Source: Phymatolithon calcareum
Taxonomy: Eukaryota; Rhodophyta; Florideophyceae; Hapalidiales
Direction of reading: 5' to 3'
Length of the DNA: 64,000 bases
Assembly (NCBI GenBank): GCA_977006965.1
Contig: OZ345361.1
Location: 62,001 to 126,000 of the forward strand
Below are positions 34,295 to 45,773 of this stretch, one piece after another. Positions within the stretch are counted from its first letter, which is position 1, and each line of letters begins with the position of its first letter. The notes under the pieces were generated by a model. That model saw only the letters and a program-made list of their open reading frames with translations. It had not been told where the DNA came from and ran no database searches. A program made the translations under genes and the position numbers.

Positions 34295-37200
34295 TCATAC
34301 TGCCAAGTCATCCTTTGATATAATTTTTTCTATAAAGGTTGCCGCGAAGTGGCGCCCTCGGCTTTTTGCCAGGGAACAACCCAGCCACAGCCAGTGTGCC
34401 AACTTGTGCGTTTCAAACCCCACAATGTTCTTCAGCCGCCTCGACATGTTTCGTGACCTCAAGTAAGCCCGACAACGGACAGAGAGTAGCTCTACATAAT
34501 AGGTTGCCGGTACAATCGAAATGCTATTCGTCGCTCGGCAAAAGGCAAATATGATTAGTCAGGTACTGAATTTCATCAGGTTCAAGACTGTGGTCATCGT
34601 GCAACATCGTGTACCGCACGGGGTGAGACGTTCCCTGGATCCCATGTACGCAATCAAGTAGAAGTAGTACTTAACCGAATGTGCAACACTCGTGTCGACG
34701 ACCATTCCAGGACCAAATTTTCCGCTCTTGTCGCCTATCTCGGGGTCACCGGGAAAGAATCTAGCGTATTGGCGCTTCTGCAGGACACTGAATGACATTT
34801 TGGGCTCGTAATCGGCATCATGGAACCCTCTTGCCCTATCTGCGCAGAACTTCTTGATACCCGCGACCTCCGTCGACATCTCAATCGGTAACTGTCTCTC
34901 AGAGCAAACGTTGTGATACACAATGATGCTTTTCGGCAAAAACTCCCAACGCTCATAAAAGCGCTTAATCAAATCGCCCGTCATATTCCCATTTTCCTCA
35001 ATGCAGTCTGCAGGTGCGCAGTGGAGGCGAAAGACTCCGGCTTGGGTGCCTCAAAAGTGATCCATACTGCCGACGGCGGCAGCAATCGATGGTATATCTC
35101 CCTTCACCTCAGTCCCCGGTACGTGTGAGACCAAGATGTCAATGACCAAGTGCGAGAGTTCGATAAAAGCCCGAAAACAACAAATTTTGTTGATGATTCT
35201 CCAATTGTCACCGCCTAGTTTCGCGTTCATCTTGAGCAACATGTTCCGATAATAAAGTTCCTTGAGGTCAATGGCATGGGCCGCAACATTGCACTGCGTC
35301 GGCACGCCGAGATAGGTGTCACCAGCATTTTTTGCTTGGCTATCGTCTCAATTGAAGCGTCAATCTTGATCACCATTATCATTTGGCACTTTCTGCATTT
35401 TTCTCCTCGTCGGAATTGATATAGCCCCAAAGAACAATAGCTCTCGCCCTATTAGCGGTTGATGGCCCAGTTTGATTTTGGGCATAGCGGCTCTCCTCCC
35501 GGCAGCCTAGGCGATGTACATCATGGCACGCACGAACTTGAGTACATCGCGTTGTGGAATATCAGCAATGTGAAGTACCCCCCAGGGGTCTGTTATGATG
35601 TAGACAACTGGGCCAAAGGGATTGGCCCCCTGATCAGGAAGGACATGTGTGAAGGGACAAATGGGGCCATATGAAGGATATCATCACAGGGTCGAGCTCA
35701 CCTTTGATGTGCGCCAATCTCAGGTCCTTGACTGACCAAGAGATTTCATTGCCCGGCATTTCGCTACGGTCAACGTGATCCGGGCCTTGACTTAGAGCGG
35801 TACACTTTTGCCTTCACTCCAAATGCTCCAAGATACTTATATGTGTCCCAGGCTGGGACTGGGACTCCCAACATTAACGTTCTTTCTTTCTTTTATTGCG
35901 GGATTTCTCGAAGCTGATGGAACAACTCCGCATCTTTACGGCTCCAGTAGACCTTAACAGATACGAGTGGTACTTGATGTCACAACAGCTGTCCAAGCTG
36001 CACAAGGTGCAGACCCTGGCGCAGTTTAATATCCATATCGCTACGCAGCCAATCTTCATTCGCTGTCCTTCAAAGGGATGCCGCAGGTTGGAAACCATTT
36101 AGGACGTGTACTGTAGCTAATCATCTCTCTGCCTTCTTTCATTTCCTTCTGTCTTCTCTCCCAGCTTCCTTGAGCGTTGCGGCACACCACACAGGGCGGA
36201 ATCCATGTACTACCATACTACCAGCAGGTGATAGTCTTCTCCCATGAGGAGGCCGGAGCACAGCTCTTGTCATTTCAAAACCCCTGCAATGTAGCTGGAA
36301 AAAATTCCTGACTGAGCTCTTGGCTCCTTCCTGTGACACACAGGTGCATGAGTAGCCGGACCGGTTATCATAACCGACGTGTATCAAATCCGCTTAAATT
36401 TGCAAGATTTCTTCGAAATCCAGGTACGGCGGGGTTGGGTCTTGCATTTCAAGCGTGGCAAGTTCTCGATTTGCTGAGTCCCAGGCGGGCGCGTTCGCGA
36501 TCGCGCCAGCCATTTCCGACGGAATTACTGTCAGAAGAAGCGCGTTGCGCAGCATTACTGCTGCTGTCACTTGCGCCGGCGCGGGCACGGGCACCCGCGC
36601 CGGAATCTTGTCCTTTGTTGCTTGTGGTCCGTTCGGTACGGTCAGGCCTTGGAAACCTCCTTCGGATGGTCAATCAGCATTAAGGACCTACTTCCCCATC
36701 TTTGAAGCGCTCTCACTGGCCGAAACAATGCTCATAAACTGGATGAAAATTTTAATTATGTCGTTTGCACCGACGGGACTGCATCCAGTTTCAAGAAATG
36801 TGTAGAAACAAGTGAAATATTTCAAATATGAAGTCAGCAAAAGTTTCCAATATTCGGCTCTAATCAATCATTACAGAAAAATGCTTGCTGTGTTTCCTTC
36901 GAACAGTTTCAGCTTCTCGTCGGGGCGTAACGTGAATTTTACTATATTTTTCGCCTGTTCCTTTGCCGATTTTAAAAAACTTTTCGTCTCGCGGCGCGAA
37001 CTTGTTTGCCACCTAGACGTTCGATTTTACCAAATTTGCGGTATTCCTGTCGTAGTCTACAAACATTTGAAACTTTTGACAGAGGCAATAAGAAATTCAT
37101 CGACTCCTTTTCGAGATAATTGTCCATCTTTGTAGGCGATTCTTTTTCAAGATCAGAATTACGAAAAGTGCTCTACACTCCTTATTTCATCTCTTTTCTT

Positions 37201-38720
37201 TGATTTTTTTTGGTTTTTGCGTAACCTACGTTTTTGGATCTCTATAACAGTTTTCAAAATGCGAAAAACTGATCAGGAAGTGGTCTTAAACTGCGCGTTT
37301 AAGGAGCTGTCCCGATTTTACAAGGAACCCTCTGCTGAGAATTTCTAGAAAAAGTTTCCACGGCGCGAGGACTTTTTTTTTGCTAAGCCAATTATGTACT
37401 TCCATAACAGAAAGTGTCCAATGAGCTTCTCGGATTCCCAAGCTCATAAAAAATAAAAGTGAAAATCTAAGATGGGGATGTAGGTCCTTAACCTTCACAA
37501 ACATTTCTTCGATGTTCTACGATCTAAATGCCGGATTTCGAGCCGCGGTCTGTATCATCTTGACGTGCATTTGGACCAGCATCTGTTTGCGAAGACGCTG
37601 CGCCGGGCAGATCATTGCCATCCCCAGTGGGATGAATGTGTGATCTTGCTTGCCAAATTGGATGTTAACGCAAGGAATTTGGGGATGCTTGAGCGCCTTG
37701 CCCATGTGGACGGATTACCCGGCAATAGATATACGGCGCTGGTTTTCGTCCAACTCCAACTGCGAGGCCGCAGGAGGTTATGCATTTGATCATCCTCGAT
37801 TTTCCCTGGGAGCCCGGAGGCAGTTATGTCGGCTCTATGCTAAGGCCGAGCAGTTCGTTGTTCAACCGGGCAATCTGCGTTGGGGTAAGCCCATTCTGAA
37901 ACGGTGCAAAGTCGGACATGGCATTGACCCCTGGAGCTCCAAACAAGTCGACGTGGAAGTCATAAATCGCCTTCTGCGCGTAGAACACGGTGTATGTGAC
38001 GTCAAAGCAGAGATATAACCCTGATTTGAAGGCCTAGTAAAAGCAACACCACGCCTCGCACTCATCACCCAGACGTAGTTTCTCGGACGCACTTCCCTCA
38101 GATGTCATAGCAAAAGCTTTGCCCGTGTATACCATTGTGCAGAGCGGCACTGTACGGAGGATGATATCCGGGCAGGCCTCGGCGTTCCGAGGGAGTTGAG
38201 GGGTTTCCATATTCACTTAAACCATGAGCTCGTGCATCGGAACCTTACGAAAGAGACGGAAGCGAACATCGTATTTGATTCCTTCTCGTTCGACGTTGAA
38301 GGTTGGGGTCGCAAAGCCGGGACCAACGGAGCTTTAAACATTCTTCTTTCCGCCATGTGCCAGCTTGGCGTTGTTGAGGCGGTCAGTGTAATTCTCCTCA
38401 ATGTCGCGAACCAGTTTCGTGTAAATTGGGAGAGGCGGGGGCTTATCATCGCGGACGGGGCCCCGCGAGCGCCGCGCCCGCGCCCGCGCCCTCGATCGCG
38501 ACATCGACCTCGACCTCCACATCCTCAGCTACAGTCTCCCTCTTCGATCTTGGTAAAGGATAAGTCACGCTGTCGTATCTCCATTGTCTGAATATCAATC
38601 TCGGAGTTGAAGCAATTGACTTTCAGCTCTGTAGAATGACCAGCGGTGCCGTAGCGTAAGTTTCGCTCCATGAGATGCAACTGCATGTTCAGGAGATCGA
38701 AGGAAGGCGAGGTACTAGGG
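34295..38720 (-). pseudogene. Argonaute gene, decayed, with an insertion
   Basis: Blocks appear in Argonaute order from high to low coordinates. N domain: YGTAGHSTELKVNCF near 38650 and LAHGGKKNV near 38340. DUF1785 linker: LGDECEAWCCFYQAFKSGLY and FDVTYTVFYAQKAIYDF around 37930-38070. PAZ end: IPCVNIQFGKQDHTFIPLGM and PAQRLRKQM around 37530-37690. MID/PIWI: TQCNVAAHAIDLKE, LLKMNAKLGGDNW, PSIAAAVGSMD (35051-35300), LPKSIIVYHNVCSERQLP and GMVVDTSVAHSVKYYFYL (34650-34960). C-terminus: HPVRYTMLHDDHSLEPDEIQ (34570-34630) and ISIVPATYYVELLSVRCRAY (34440-34530), each in a different frame. Frame changes without splice signals and a 1.4-kb interruption (about 35870-37290) show it is a pseudogene. Catalytic positions are also changed. 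Confidence 0.8.
35870..37290 (-). mobile_element. LINE-type insertion within the Argonaute pseudogene (approximate limits)
   Basis: The 3' end is clear: plus-strand TTCTTTCTTTCTTTTATTGC at 35880-35899, i.e. an AATAAA-like word and GAAA tail on the minus strand. The adjacent 140 bp match 9700-9830. The upper limit is only inferred from where Argonaute-like coding resumes (about 37286). A GC-rich stretch at 36460-36620 lies within it. No target duplication was identified. Confidence 0.5.
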
Positions 38721-40468
38721 CGGTCATTACGACGGTCAGGACCGTAGCTGGATATGTTGCTTGCTCCGACAGCGATATATGCAATGAGTCTTGGTTCTTG
38801 TGGGGCCAAAGTGTCGTGGGTGATTTTGCGAGACTGTTTGTGCGCAGAAAGCTGGGCGGAAAGAAGGAAAAGGAAGAAGAGTGGAGATCTCCTGGAATAG
38901 CGGGAACCTGACAGTCCCGAATCAAGGCTGTGTTGCATGTGTTGTTTGGATCTTTAGCTGAAAATGCCAACTGCAATATGCACTTGGCATTGGAGCGTTA
39001 AAGTATGCGTGGCAAAAGTAGGAAGTAAATTCCGAGGCAGATCGCTGGCTCTGACGAGAACAAATATAGTCGTTACTTGTTTCAACAAGTGGTGTGAAGA
39101 CGATAAGTCTTATAATTGCCACACATACGTTCATGCACGACAATTAGGAGCGCCGAAAGAGTTGCAGTAAAGTGAACACCGGACAGGGCAGCTCCAAAAC
39201 TAATTGCTGCGCACGGGAGTTATTTCCGTTTGAAGGTTCTGAAGGCGCTACTGTGTCTCCGTGGAAAACGGCATCGATTTGTTGTTCGCCACGGGAGGAG
39301 CAGAATGGGACGATCAGTTGTTCATAATGGAAAACGATGGGCTCTGAAAAGCTTTAGCACTGCGCCTGCAGAGGCATGGCGAAGTTGAGAATGAGAAGTA
39401 AATTTGACTGAGAGATACAACGGGTTACAGTTTCCCAATGTTCTGTGCTGCATGTTCAGTTGGTCTCCCAATTCCGACACACATCTCATGCGAGAACCAC
39501 GGGAAGAAAACAACCTCTGCCATGTGCCACGAGGAGGCACTGCCTGTATCGCAGAGGTCTCTGTTCATTGTGGATCAGGGCCTTTGTAACCCGGATAATA
39601 GCCAGGACTTCTTTTTTGCCATCTTGCTGTGTAGGCGTTTTCCTTGGGTGGAAACGTGCAACAGCCCCTTGCTCTTATTTACAGCTGCCTCTTGGCCAAT
39701 TATTACGTAGATCATCATCTAATCTCAGGAAGCTGATCTTAGAAAAAGTACAAATCCTTATGTTTGACTCATGTGCGCAGAGCTTCAAAGCGCATACAGC
39801 GATACGAAGGAACAGTAGAGATATGAATTGCTTTGTATGCTATTCAACAGCTCCCCATGTGACGAAAATTGCATTTCCAGGGCCTAAGTTTCGAAATTTT
39901 ATTCTATCCATTGCGACATGAAGATCGCTAGCCACTCCACAATTCTGAAGTAGGGCACGGTGAGGAAATCTTCCAGACTGCCGGCGGGGCTGTCTTGCAG
40001 TGCCAGATAGATTCATGTGAACATGGACATCGTCCAGCAAAGTGCATCTAGTATATGACCGAATTTATCCGCTGTAGATATTGTTGGAAATTGAGTAAGC
40101 ACGTCAAGTGTCTCGCTTCGAAGTGAGCACTGAATTTCGAATGCACATATAAGCACGAGGTGCCGTCACGAAGAAGCTAAATTGATTATTAGACTGGCTC
40201 ACGAGGTTGTGGTTGTGAAACGCATGGTCGCTGATCGAAAACCATTGATAAGCACTGAACATCGCGATGGATCGTCAAAGTGATCGTTGAGACATTTTTC
40301 TGCCAAGATTCAGACTTCTTACTGCTTGTACAACTACTTTTGGATACGAACACAAAGCGGCATGCACGTTGCACTGGAAAGGCCTTGCGCTTCCGTTCCA
40401 ACCCAATACAGAGGAAATTTTGTGGCCATAACAGATGACAGAGACTAACTTCCTCAAGTACCGGTCGA
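38721..40468. other. spacer, no supportable gene
   Basis: Short ORFs only. The ORF at 38525-38938 on the minus strand contains the Argonaute N-terminal block, but its first 60 residues are not recognisable. Confidence 0.35.
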
Positions 40469-40649
40469 CAGTCCAGTACAGTATAGTACTACTAGTAGTA
40501 GCAGAAGCCAGTGAAGTACAGTAGCGCTACGATAAATTAGCGACGTAGAGTACTGTCTCGGCGATGCAATTGCCCCAGGCACATTACAGCTCGTCATACT
40601 GTCGTTAAAGTAAAGGTTATCCGACGACGATTGGTGAGGTGGAGAGCTC

Positions 40650-40717
40650 CACGCTGTCCTCTACAGTAGAGGACAGCGTGATCATTTATCAGAGCCTCAC
40701 CTATAGAGGTGAGGCTC
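40650..40717. repeat. two adjacent perfect hairpins
   Basis: First: CACGCTGTCCTCTA (40650-40663), loop CAG, complement to 40680. Second: GAGCCTCACCT (40692-40702), loop ATAG, complement to 40717. Both stems are mismatch-free and 11 nt apart. Upstream (40470-40560) is dense in TACAGTA / GTACTG words. It lies about 0.5 kb before the MFS gene. Confidence 0.85.
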
Positions 40718-40739
40718 AGTTGATGCACAGTTCCATAAA

Positions 40740-41261
40740 AGTAGCACGAGTAAATTTCTCTACTGTACATATAGTTTTATTATCTATAATCCAATGTTAG
40801 CCATCAGGGCGCGCAGTAAATGCGTGTGCAGTAACGCTATGTAATTGTTCGCCATCGTGCCAAGTCACAGAAAGCCATTCAGATTTAGGAATAAACTTGA
40901 TTGGTCGCGAAGCGTGCAAAGTATGCAACTACTGTATGATATGTTAGGCGATATAGGAATAGTGTGGATCTAATCATTCCACTCTACACAGCGAACGACT
41001 TCAATTGGACGATCGCCGTCTGGTATACGCACGTGGCTAGAGACGCGGCATGTTGACTGTTGTGCAGCCAATAGCATACCGCCCAAGAATTCTATCACTA
41101 TTACACGGATGCGGCTCCGAGTCATTGCAATGATGCGCAGGTGTCGACGGTGATGCATGTTCTCATCGACGGGCCTTCCGGCACGACGACCGACCCTCGC
41201 GCACAATTGAGCGCAGCCCGCATGCTCCCCGTCGAGCACGCTTGAACGGTTCGTCCGTGAG
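40740..41261. other. upstream region of the MFS gene
   Basis: No gene. TACTGTA-type words occur at 40763 and 40932. No TATA box can be assigned with confidence. Confidence 0.3.
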
Positions 41262-42881
41262 ATGCCCACCAACATTGCTGCCATCGGTACCAAGCCGCCG
41301 CGACGCCCTGCCGCATTGGAGCACGACGCATTACTGTCGCCAGCTCTCTCGTCCCCTGACACGCCGTCGCATTCATCTCCAACTGTTCTCCCTTGCCATG
41401 CGATATGTACATCCGAGCGCGACAAGAGACGTCGCTGTCCCGTTCATCGCGACTCCACACTCATCAGCGCCTCGACATCGTTCTTTGGTCTCCCGCGTAA
41501 TATTTCCTCCGGTTCTTTTCGCTCCTCTTTTAATCTTCCCGCCCCACGACCAGGTGAGGTAGATTGGGTCAGTATTGCCGTCGTCTACTGGGTCACCCTT
41601 GTATCGGAGGCCTCTCGCGGTCTCATGTTGCCGTCCACATGGCCATATCTGGCGTCTCTTGGCGGAAGCAAGAGTATGCTCGGTGTATTTGTGGCCAGTT
41701 TTTCACTCGGTCGAATGGCCACCACTGTGCCGCTCGGCTACTTGTCCGATGCATGGAGTACCTCTGCGGTGCTTGCGTGTGCATCGGTCATCCAAATCAT
41801 CGGACATGCATTGTATGCCGTATCGCCTAGTGTGTGGGTTTTACTGGTGTCGCGTATTGTCGTCGGTTTCGGAAGCGCTACCATGTCAGTGTGTCGCGCA
41901 CATTTGACAAGGGCGGTGCCGCCGCGAGTGCGCACGCATCATTTTGCGTATCTTTCAGCGTTGCAGTTTATCGGGTTTGCCGTCCTGCCCGGCGCAGGAG
42001 GTTTGCTCGCACAATTACCAGAATATGAACCTGTACCGTTTCTCGCATTGAACGGATTCACATATCCCGCGTGGGTGCTTGTTTTTGCGAATATTCTCGG
42101 GCTCGCTATTATCTACGCCTTCTACTTTGACCCACCGGCGCGACGCACTGTGGTTTCCACATCGGCGAACAGAAACGGGACTTCATATGGGGCGGCACCG
42201 ACACGTAGTGCGCGAGGGATTGCCACTGTGTCGCATCCAAGCACTGGAAGTGTGGATCTGGGAGAGATGAGCGCAGCGTCTGAGCAGGCAGACATGATGG
42301 CACTGGTGGTGTGTTTGCTTATCAATGTGAGTTTCCGCGGCATTGTTGCAGAGTTGGAGACAGTGTCGACGCCATTCCTTATGGAGCATTATGGAATGGG
42401 ATACGCTGCAGCGAGCTACTACATCACGGAGATGGGATTTGTCGGATTGGCAGTTTACTTGTTCTTTAAACCTATTGCAAAACGTTTTTCGGACCGGAGT
42501 TTGGTAGTATTCGGATTATCATTTGTGTTGGTGGGATGTGTACCGTTGGCGATTTCGCCCCTGACGAAGCACATGTCGGAGATTGTGTACGTGGTATGTA
42601 TTGGGGCCATGTGGAGCGTGGCGTATCCAGTGGGACAGACGGCAGTACTGGCGTTGTTCTCCAAGGTACTTGCGGATCTGCCTGCGGGTGGATTTCTCGG
42701 AATTTTCTCGGCAAGCGGATCGTTGGCGCGGGTGGTGTTTGCCATGTTGGCGGGAAAGACGTGGTCAACACTCGGACGGGAAGCGGTGTTTGCATGCATT
42801 GTTGGGTACATTGTTCCAGCACTGATTTTGTGTGCCCACGAGTATCGGAGACTTGTTCCACCAACTGAGCCCGTATTTTAG
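41262..42881 (+). CDS. major facilitator superfamily transporter, MFSD8/CLN7-like
   Basis: A single-exon gene of 539 aa from ATG 41262. An approximately 95-residue Ser/Pro/Arg-rich cytosolic N-terminus is followed by about 12 membrane segments in two halves split by a hydrophilic loop (about residues 295-345). Loop 2-3 has the MFS motif A shape (LGRMATTVPLGYLSDAWS), and the first helix ends RGLMLPSTWPYL, resembling the LPSlWpYL of MFSD8-type endolysosomal carriers. An acidic dileucine EHDALL at residues 20-25 fits the ExxxL[LI] sorting signal used by vacuolar/lysosomal proteins. Substrate is unknown. The MFS call is secure; the MFSD8 subfamily is inference from motif memory. Confidence 0.85.
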   Translation: MPTNIAAIGTKPPRRPAALEHDALLSPALSSPDTPSHSSPTVLPCHAICTSERDKRRRCPVHRDSTLISASTSFFGLPRNISSGSFRSSFNLPAPRPGEVDWVSIAVVYWVTLVSEASRGLMLPSTWPYLASLGGSKSMLGVFVASFSLGRMATTVPLGYLSDAWSTSAVLACASVIQIIGHALYAVSPSVWVLLVSRIVVGFGSATMSVCRAHLTRAVPPRVRTHHFAYLSALQFIGFAVLPGAGGLLAQLPEYEPVPFLALNGFTYPAWVLVFANILGLAIIYAFYFDPPARRTVVSTSANRNGTSYGAAPTRSARGIATVSHPSTGSVDLGEMSAASEQADMMALVVCLLINVSFRGIVAELETVSTPFLMEHYGMGYAAASYYITEMGFVGLAVYLFFKPIAKRFSDRSLVVFGLSFVLVGCVPLAISPLTKHMSEIVYVVCIGAMWSVAYPVGQTAVLALFSKVLADLPAGGFLGIFSASGSLARVVFAMLAGKTWSTLGREAVFACIVGYIVPALILCAHEYRRLVPPTEPVF

Positions 42882-43723
42882 CGTATTGGCTGAATGCTAA
42901 AGAACGGTGGTGGCTCGTTTGTACAAAAGTAAAAAGATCGGTCTGCCAGGTGACAGATTGAGCATCGACGTTCTTGAAACGACGAGTTGTAAAGACATCG
43001 AGAAGAGCAGGAGAAGAATTATAATTTATGTAAAAGTTAGCAGTTTGTTCGCCATCCATTGATGCGAGATGGTAGCACTGCGAGTTAGTGCGAGTTTAGG
43101 CGGCGGACGTAGGCGAGGGGGACCTCTGGAGCAACAGGCGGGCGGGATGACACAGGTGGTCATCTCCATGTGCATCAGGTGCACGGCGGCCGCGATGGTG
43201 GCATAGCGGTACTTATGAGTGCAGTGCTATACGTTTTGACGGTGATATCGATGTCATGGATGTGGATGACGGCGAGAATGTGAGCGTTGACCTTTGGTGG
43301 CGCCGCATCGCACACAGTCTATGTTGCACTGCACTGCATTTCTCTTTCTCGGAAACGGGTGATCAGCAGCACTATCTACAGTACAATCCGTGAGCTCGAT
43401 CAATCGAGCATGTGCGCAACTTTGCTTTTGTTCGTCTCGCTCATTTTCCGCCGGCATAGACCTCCGTCCTACTATACAGTACTGTACCAGTCAGGTTCTA
43501 TCATAGATGTGCAGCATAGGACTGGCGGACAAAGGTAGAGGGCCATGTATTCAGCACGGAAGAGAATACGAAGCATGCATAAAGTAAAAATTTGTATAAA
43601 TTCGCAGTACAGTATTCGTTACGAGCACAGATGACAATCCAATGCCACAGCCAACCAACCAAACACATGCATGATGCATTGCTCATTGGACAGCGTCATT
43701 GACCCAGAGCCGTATCCACACAA
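42882..43723. other. intergenic, MFS gene to carrier gene
   Basis: No gene. Contains TACAGTACTGTA-type words (43376, 43478, 43606) and a short TGCACTGCACTGCA run near 43325. Confidence 0.4.
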
Positions 43724-43870
43724 ACTGCACTGCACTGCACTGCACTGCACTGCCCAGTAATGGAAAAAGAGCACAACTCTGCCAGGCCGATACACTACAG
43801 TACACTACAGTGCATCATCTCCCCTTTCCATCCATCTATCCATTCATCCATCCATCCATCCATCCATCCT
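43724..43870. repeat. microsatellites (ACTGC)n and (CATC)n
   Basis: CACTGCACTGCACTGCACTG-type array at 43724-43752, a CACTACAGTA duplicate at 43792-43812, and (CATC)n at about 43828-43868, immediately upstream of the carrier gene. Confidence 0.9.
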
Positions 43871-43914
43871 CTTCACTCCATTCTCAACATTTTCAATCAC
43901 TGCCTGCGTGAAGG

Positions 43915-45145
43915 ATGCCACGTCCACCGCCGCGCGCAATTTGCGCCCGTCGCCGGCCGCGCAGAACCGACCCACACCCAAACCATATCCGTCTCTCCGC
44001 CCCATCGCACACTTCCAATCCCAATCCCACCGATCGCCCCCCTTCATCCAACACCAACACCAAATCCCCCTCCGCGCAATCTCGCCGTCACGACCTAGCC
44101 ACAGTGGCCGCTCCGCCATCCGACATCGAGCCGCTGGACCGCATTCGCCACCTCGCCGTATCGTTTGCGCGCTCCAACTCCTGCAAGTATCTCCTCGCCG
44201 GCGTAAGTACACACATACATACATCGCCCTCCCTTCCACTTTTCATTCCTCCTCTCTCCTCATCTCGCCTGGCCATGTGTATGCTAACGATCTCTCCATT
44301 CTGTTTCGCAGGCTCTCGCCGGGGTCGTCTCGCGCACACTAGTGTCACCGCTGGAGGTGGTGGCCACGTTGAACATGTGCTCCTCGCACGCGTCGCGTCC
44401 TCTACTGATCGAGCTACGCTCCCTCTTCGCTGCGGAGGGCATGCGAGGCTTCTTCAAAGGCAACGGCGCCAATTGCCTCAAGGTAGCGCCGACGAAGGGG
44501 ATTCAATTTCTGGCGTTCGAGGCCATCAAACGCTTCATGCATTCCCGTCGTACAACACCCTCCGACAAACCGTTGGCGCCACTGGAACGTCTCGCCGCCG
44601 GCGGACTTGCCGGCATAGCCGCTGCCGCCACCTGCTATCCGCTCGAGGTTGCCAAAACACTGCTGACCGCGCATCCGGAGCGCTACTCCGGGGTGGCGCG
44701 CACCATTGCCGCCGTGGCGCGGCAGCAGGGTGCACGTGGATTGTATCGCGGACTCGCTCCCACGGTGGTTGCTATGTTCCCCTATGTCGGCTTGGAGTTT
44801 ATGATTTATGAGCATCTGAAACTCGTGCATTCAAAACGGAATGACGGGGAGACCAGTTTAGTTATGTTGTTGTGCATCGGCGCTCTGGCTGGCGCTATGG
44901 CGCAGACGGTTTGTCATCCGCTTGATGTAGTGAGGAAGCGATTGCAGTTGCAGGGTATTGGTGGTCGTCCCGTGCAGTACCGCACTATGCTTGATGCTGC
45001 TTTAGGCATTGTGAGGAAGGAGGGACCGAACGCACTTTATCGAGGGCTGCAGCCGATGTATGTCAGTGTTTTGCCGTCGGCGGGCGTCAGTTATGTCGTG
45101 TATGAGTCGGCGAAAAGTCTTCTGGGCGTCCGTTCGCTTCAATGA
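43915..45145 (+). CDS. mitochondrial carrier family (SLC25) protein
   Basis: Two exons, 43915-44202 and 44312-45145, joined across a 109-bp intron (GTAAGT...TTTCGCAG) give 373 aa. Exon 1 encodes an arginine/proline-rich presequence-like region of about 70 residues and the first half of helix 1; the splice falls in KYLLAG|ALAGVVSR. Three carrier repeats carry the signature Px[DE]xx[KR]: SPLEVV (basic residue lost, followed by A), YPLEVAK and HPLDVVR, with the GLYRGL / GFFKGN follow-up motifs. Repeat 1 also has GNGANCLKVAPTKGIQF, common in the nucleotide/CoA-type carriers such as SLC25A24 or A42. It acts in the inner mitochondrial (or plastid) membrane; the substrate is not resolved. Confidence 0.85.
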
Positions 45146-45146
45146 C

Positions 45147-45425
45147 ATTCATTCATTCATTCATTTTCCCACTACTTCCATCGTTATATAGTTTTTTCTA
45201 GTTTTCTTTTTGCGCTTTGTGCAGCGTCGCAGTTCAGTTCAGTTCAGTTCAGTTCAGTTACGGTCAATTGACCACTTTTTGTAGCGCTTTTTGTTTTCGC
45301 TATGCGCGTCTATTCTTTGCACGTCACAAACGGCATGCATACTCACCAACCAACGTGTTATTACCACAGACATGGGTTTAAATACCATTTAGAAAACTGC
45401 ACTGCACTGCACTGCACTGCACTTC
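45147..45425. repeat. microsatellites after the carrier gene
   Basis: (CATT)n at 45147-45166, (GTTCA)n at about 45233-45258, and a second (ACTGC)n array at about 45398-45422, mirroring the one upstream of the gene. Confidence 0.9.
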
Positions 45426-45773
45426 TCTTTCACTCATCCATGCATGCTAAAGATCTGCCTTTTCATGTGTTGAAACCATTAATCAGTAAGAGCACGTCCA
45501 ACGCAGAGAGTAAATTGCCAAATGTCGTGGAAGCAGTTGCTGGCGCATCTCTAGCGGGCAGCAAATGGCCAACCATATTGCCAAATTGCCAAACAAATTG
45601 CCAAATCTGAAAAATTTAGCAATCTGTTTAGCAATTTGGCAATGGGCTACGTAGCTGAATTCGGATACGTTGCAGTCCTTAGCGACTTCTAGATCACCGA
45701 CCGTGGCGAAGGGGTCAGGTGAGATCACCGCGTGGCCAGAAAAAGCGCGCGCCGCACCGGAACAGCAAACCCG

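Noticed and set aside
36455-36805. GC-rich ORF of 116 codons
   Set aside because: Lies in the insertion within the Argonaute relic; open on both strands because of GC content, with no recognisable motif.
43844-44348. Minus-strand ORFs over the carrier gene start
   Set aside because: Antisense to exon 1 and intron of the carrier; composition follows the GC- and CATC-rich sense strand.
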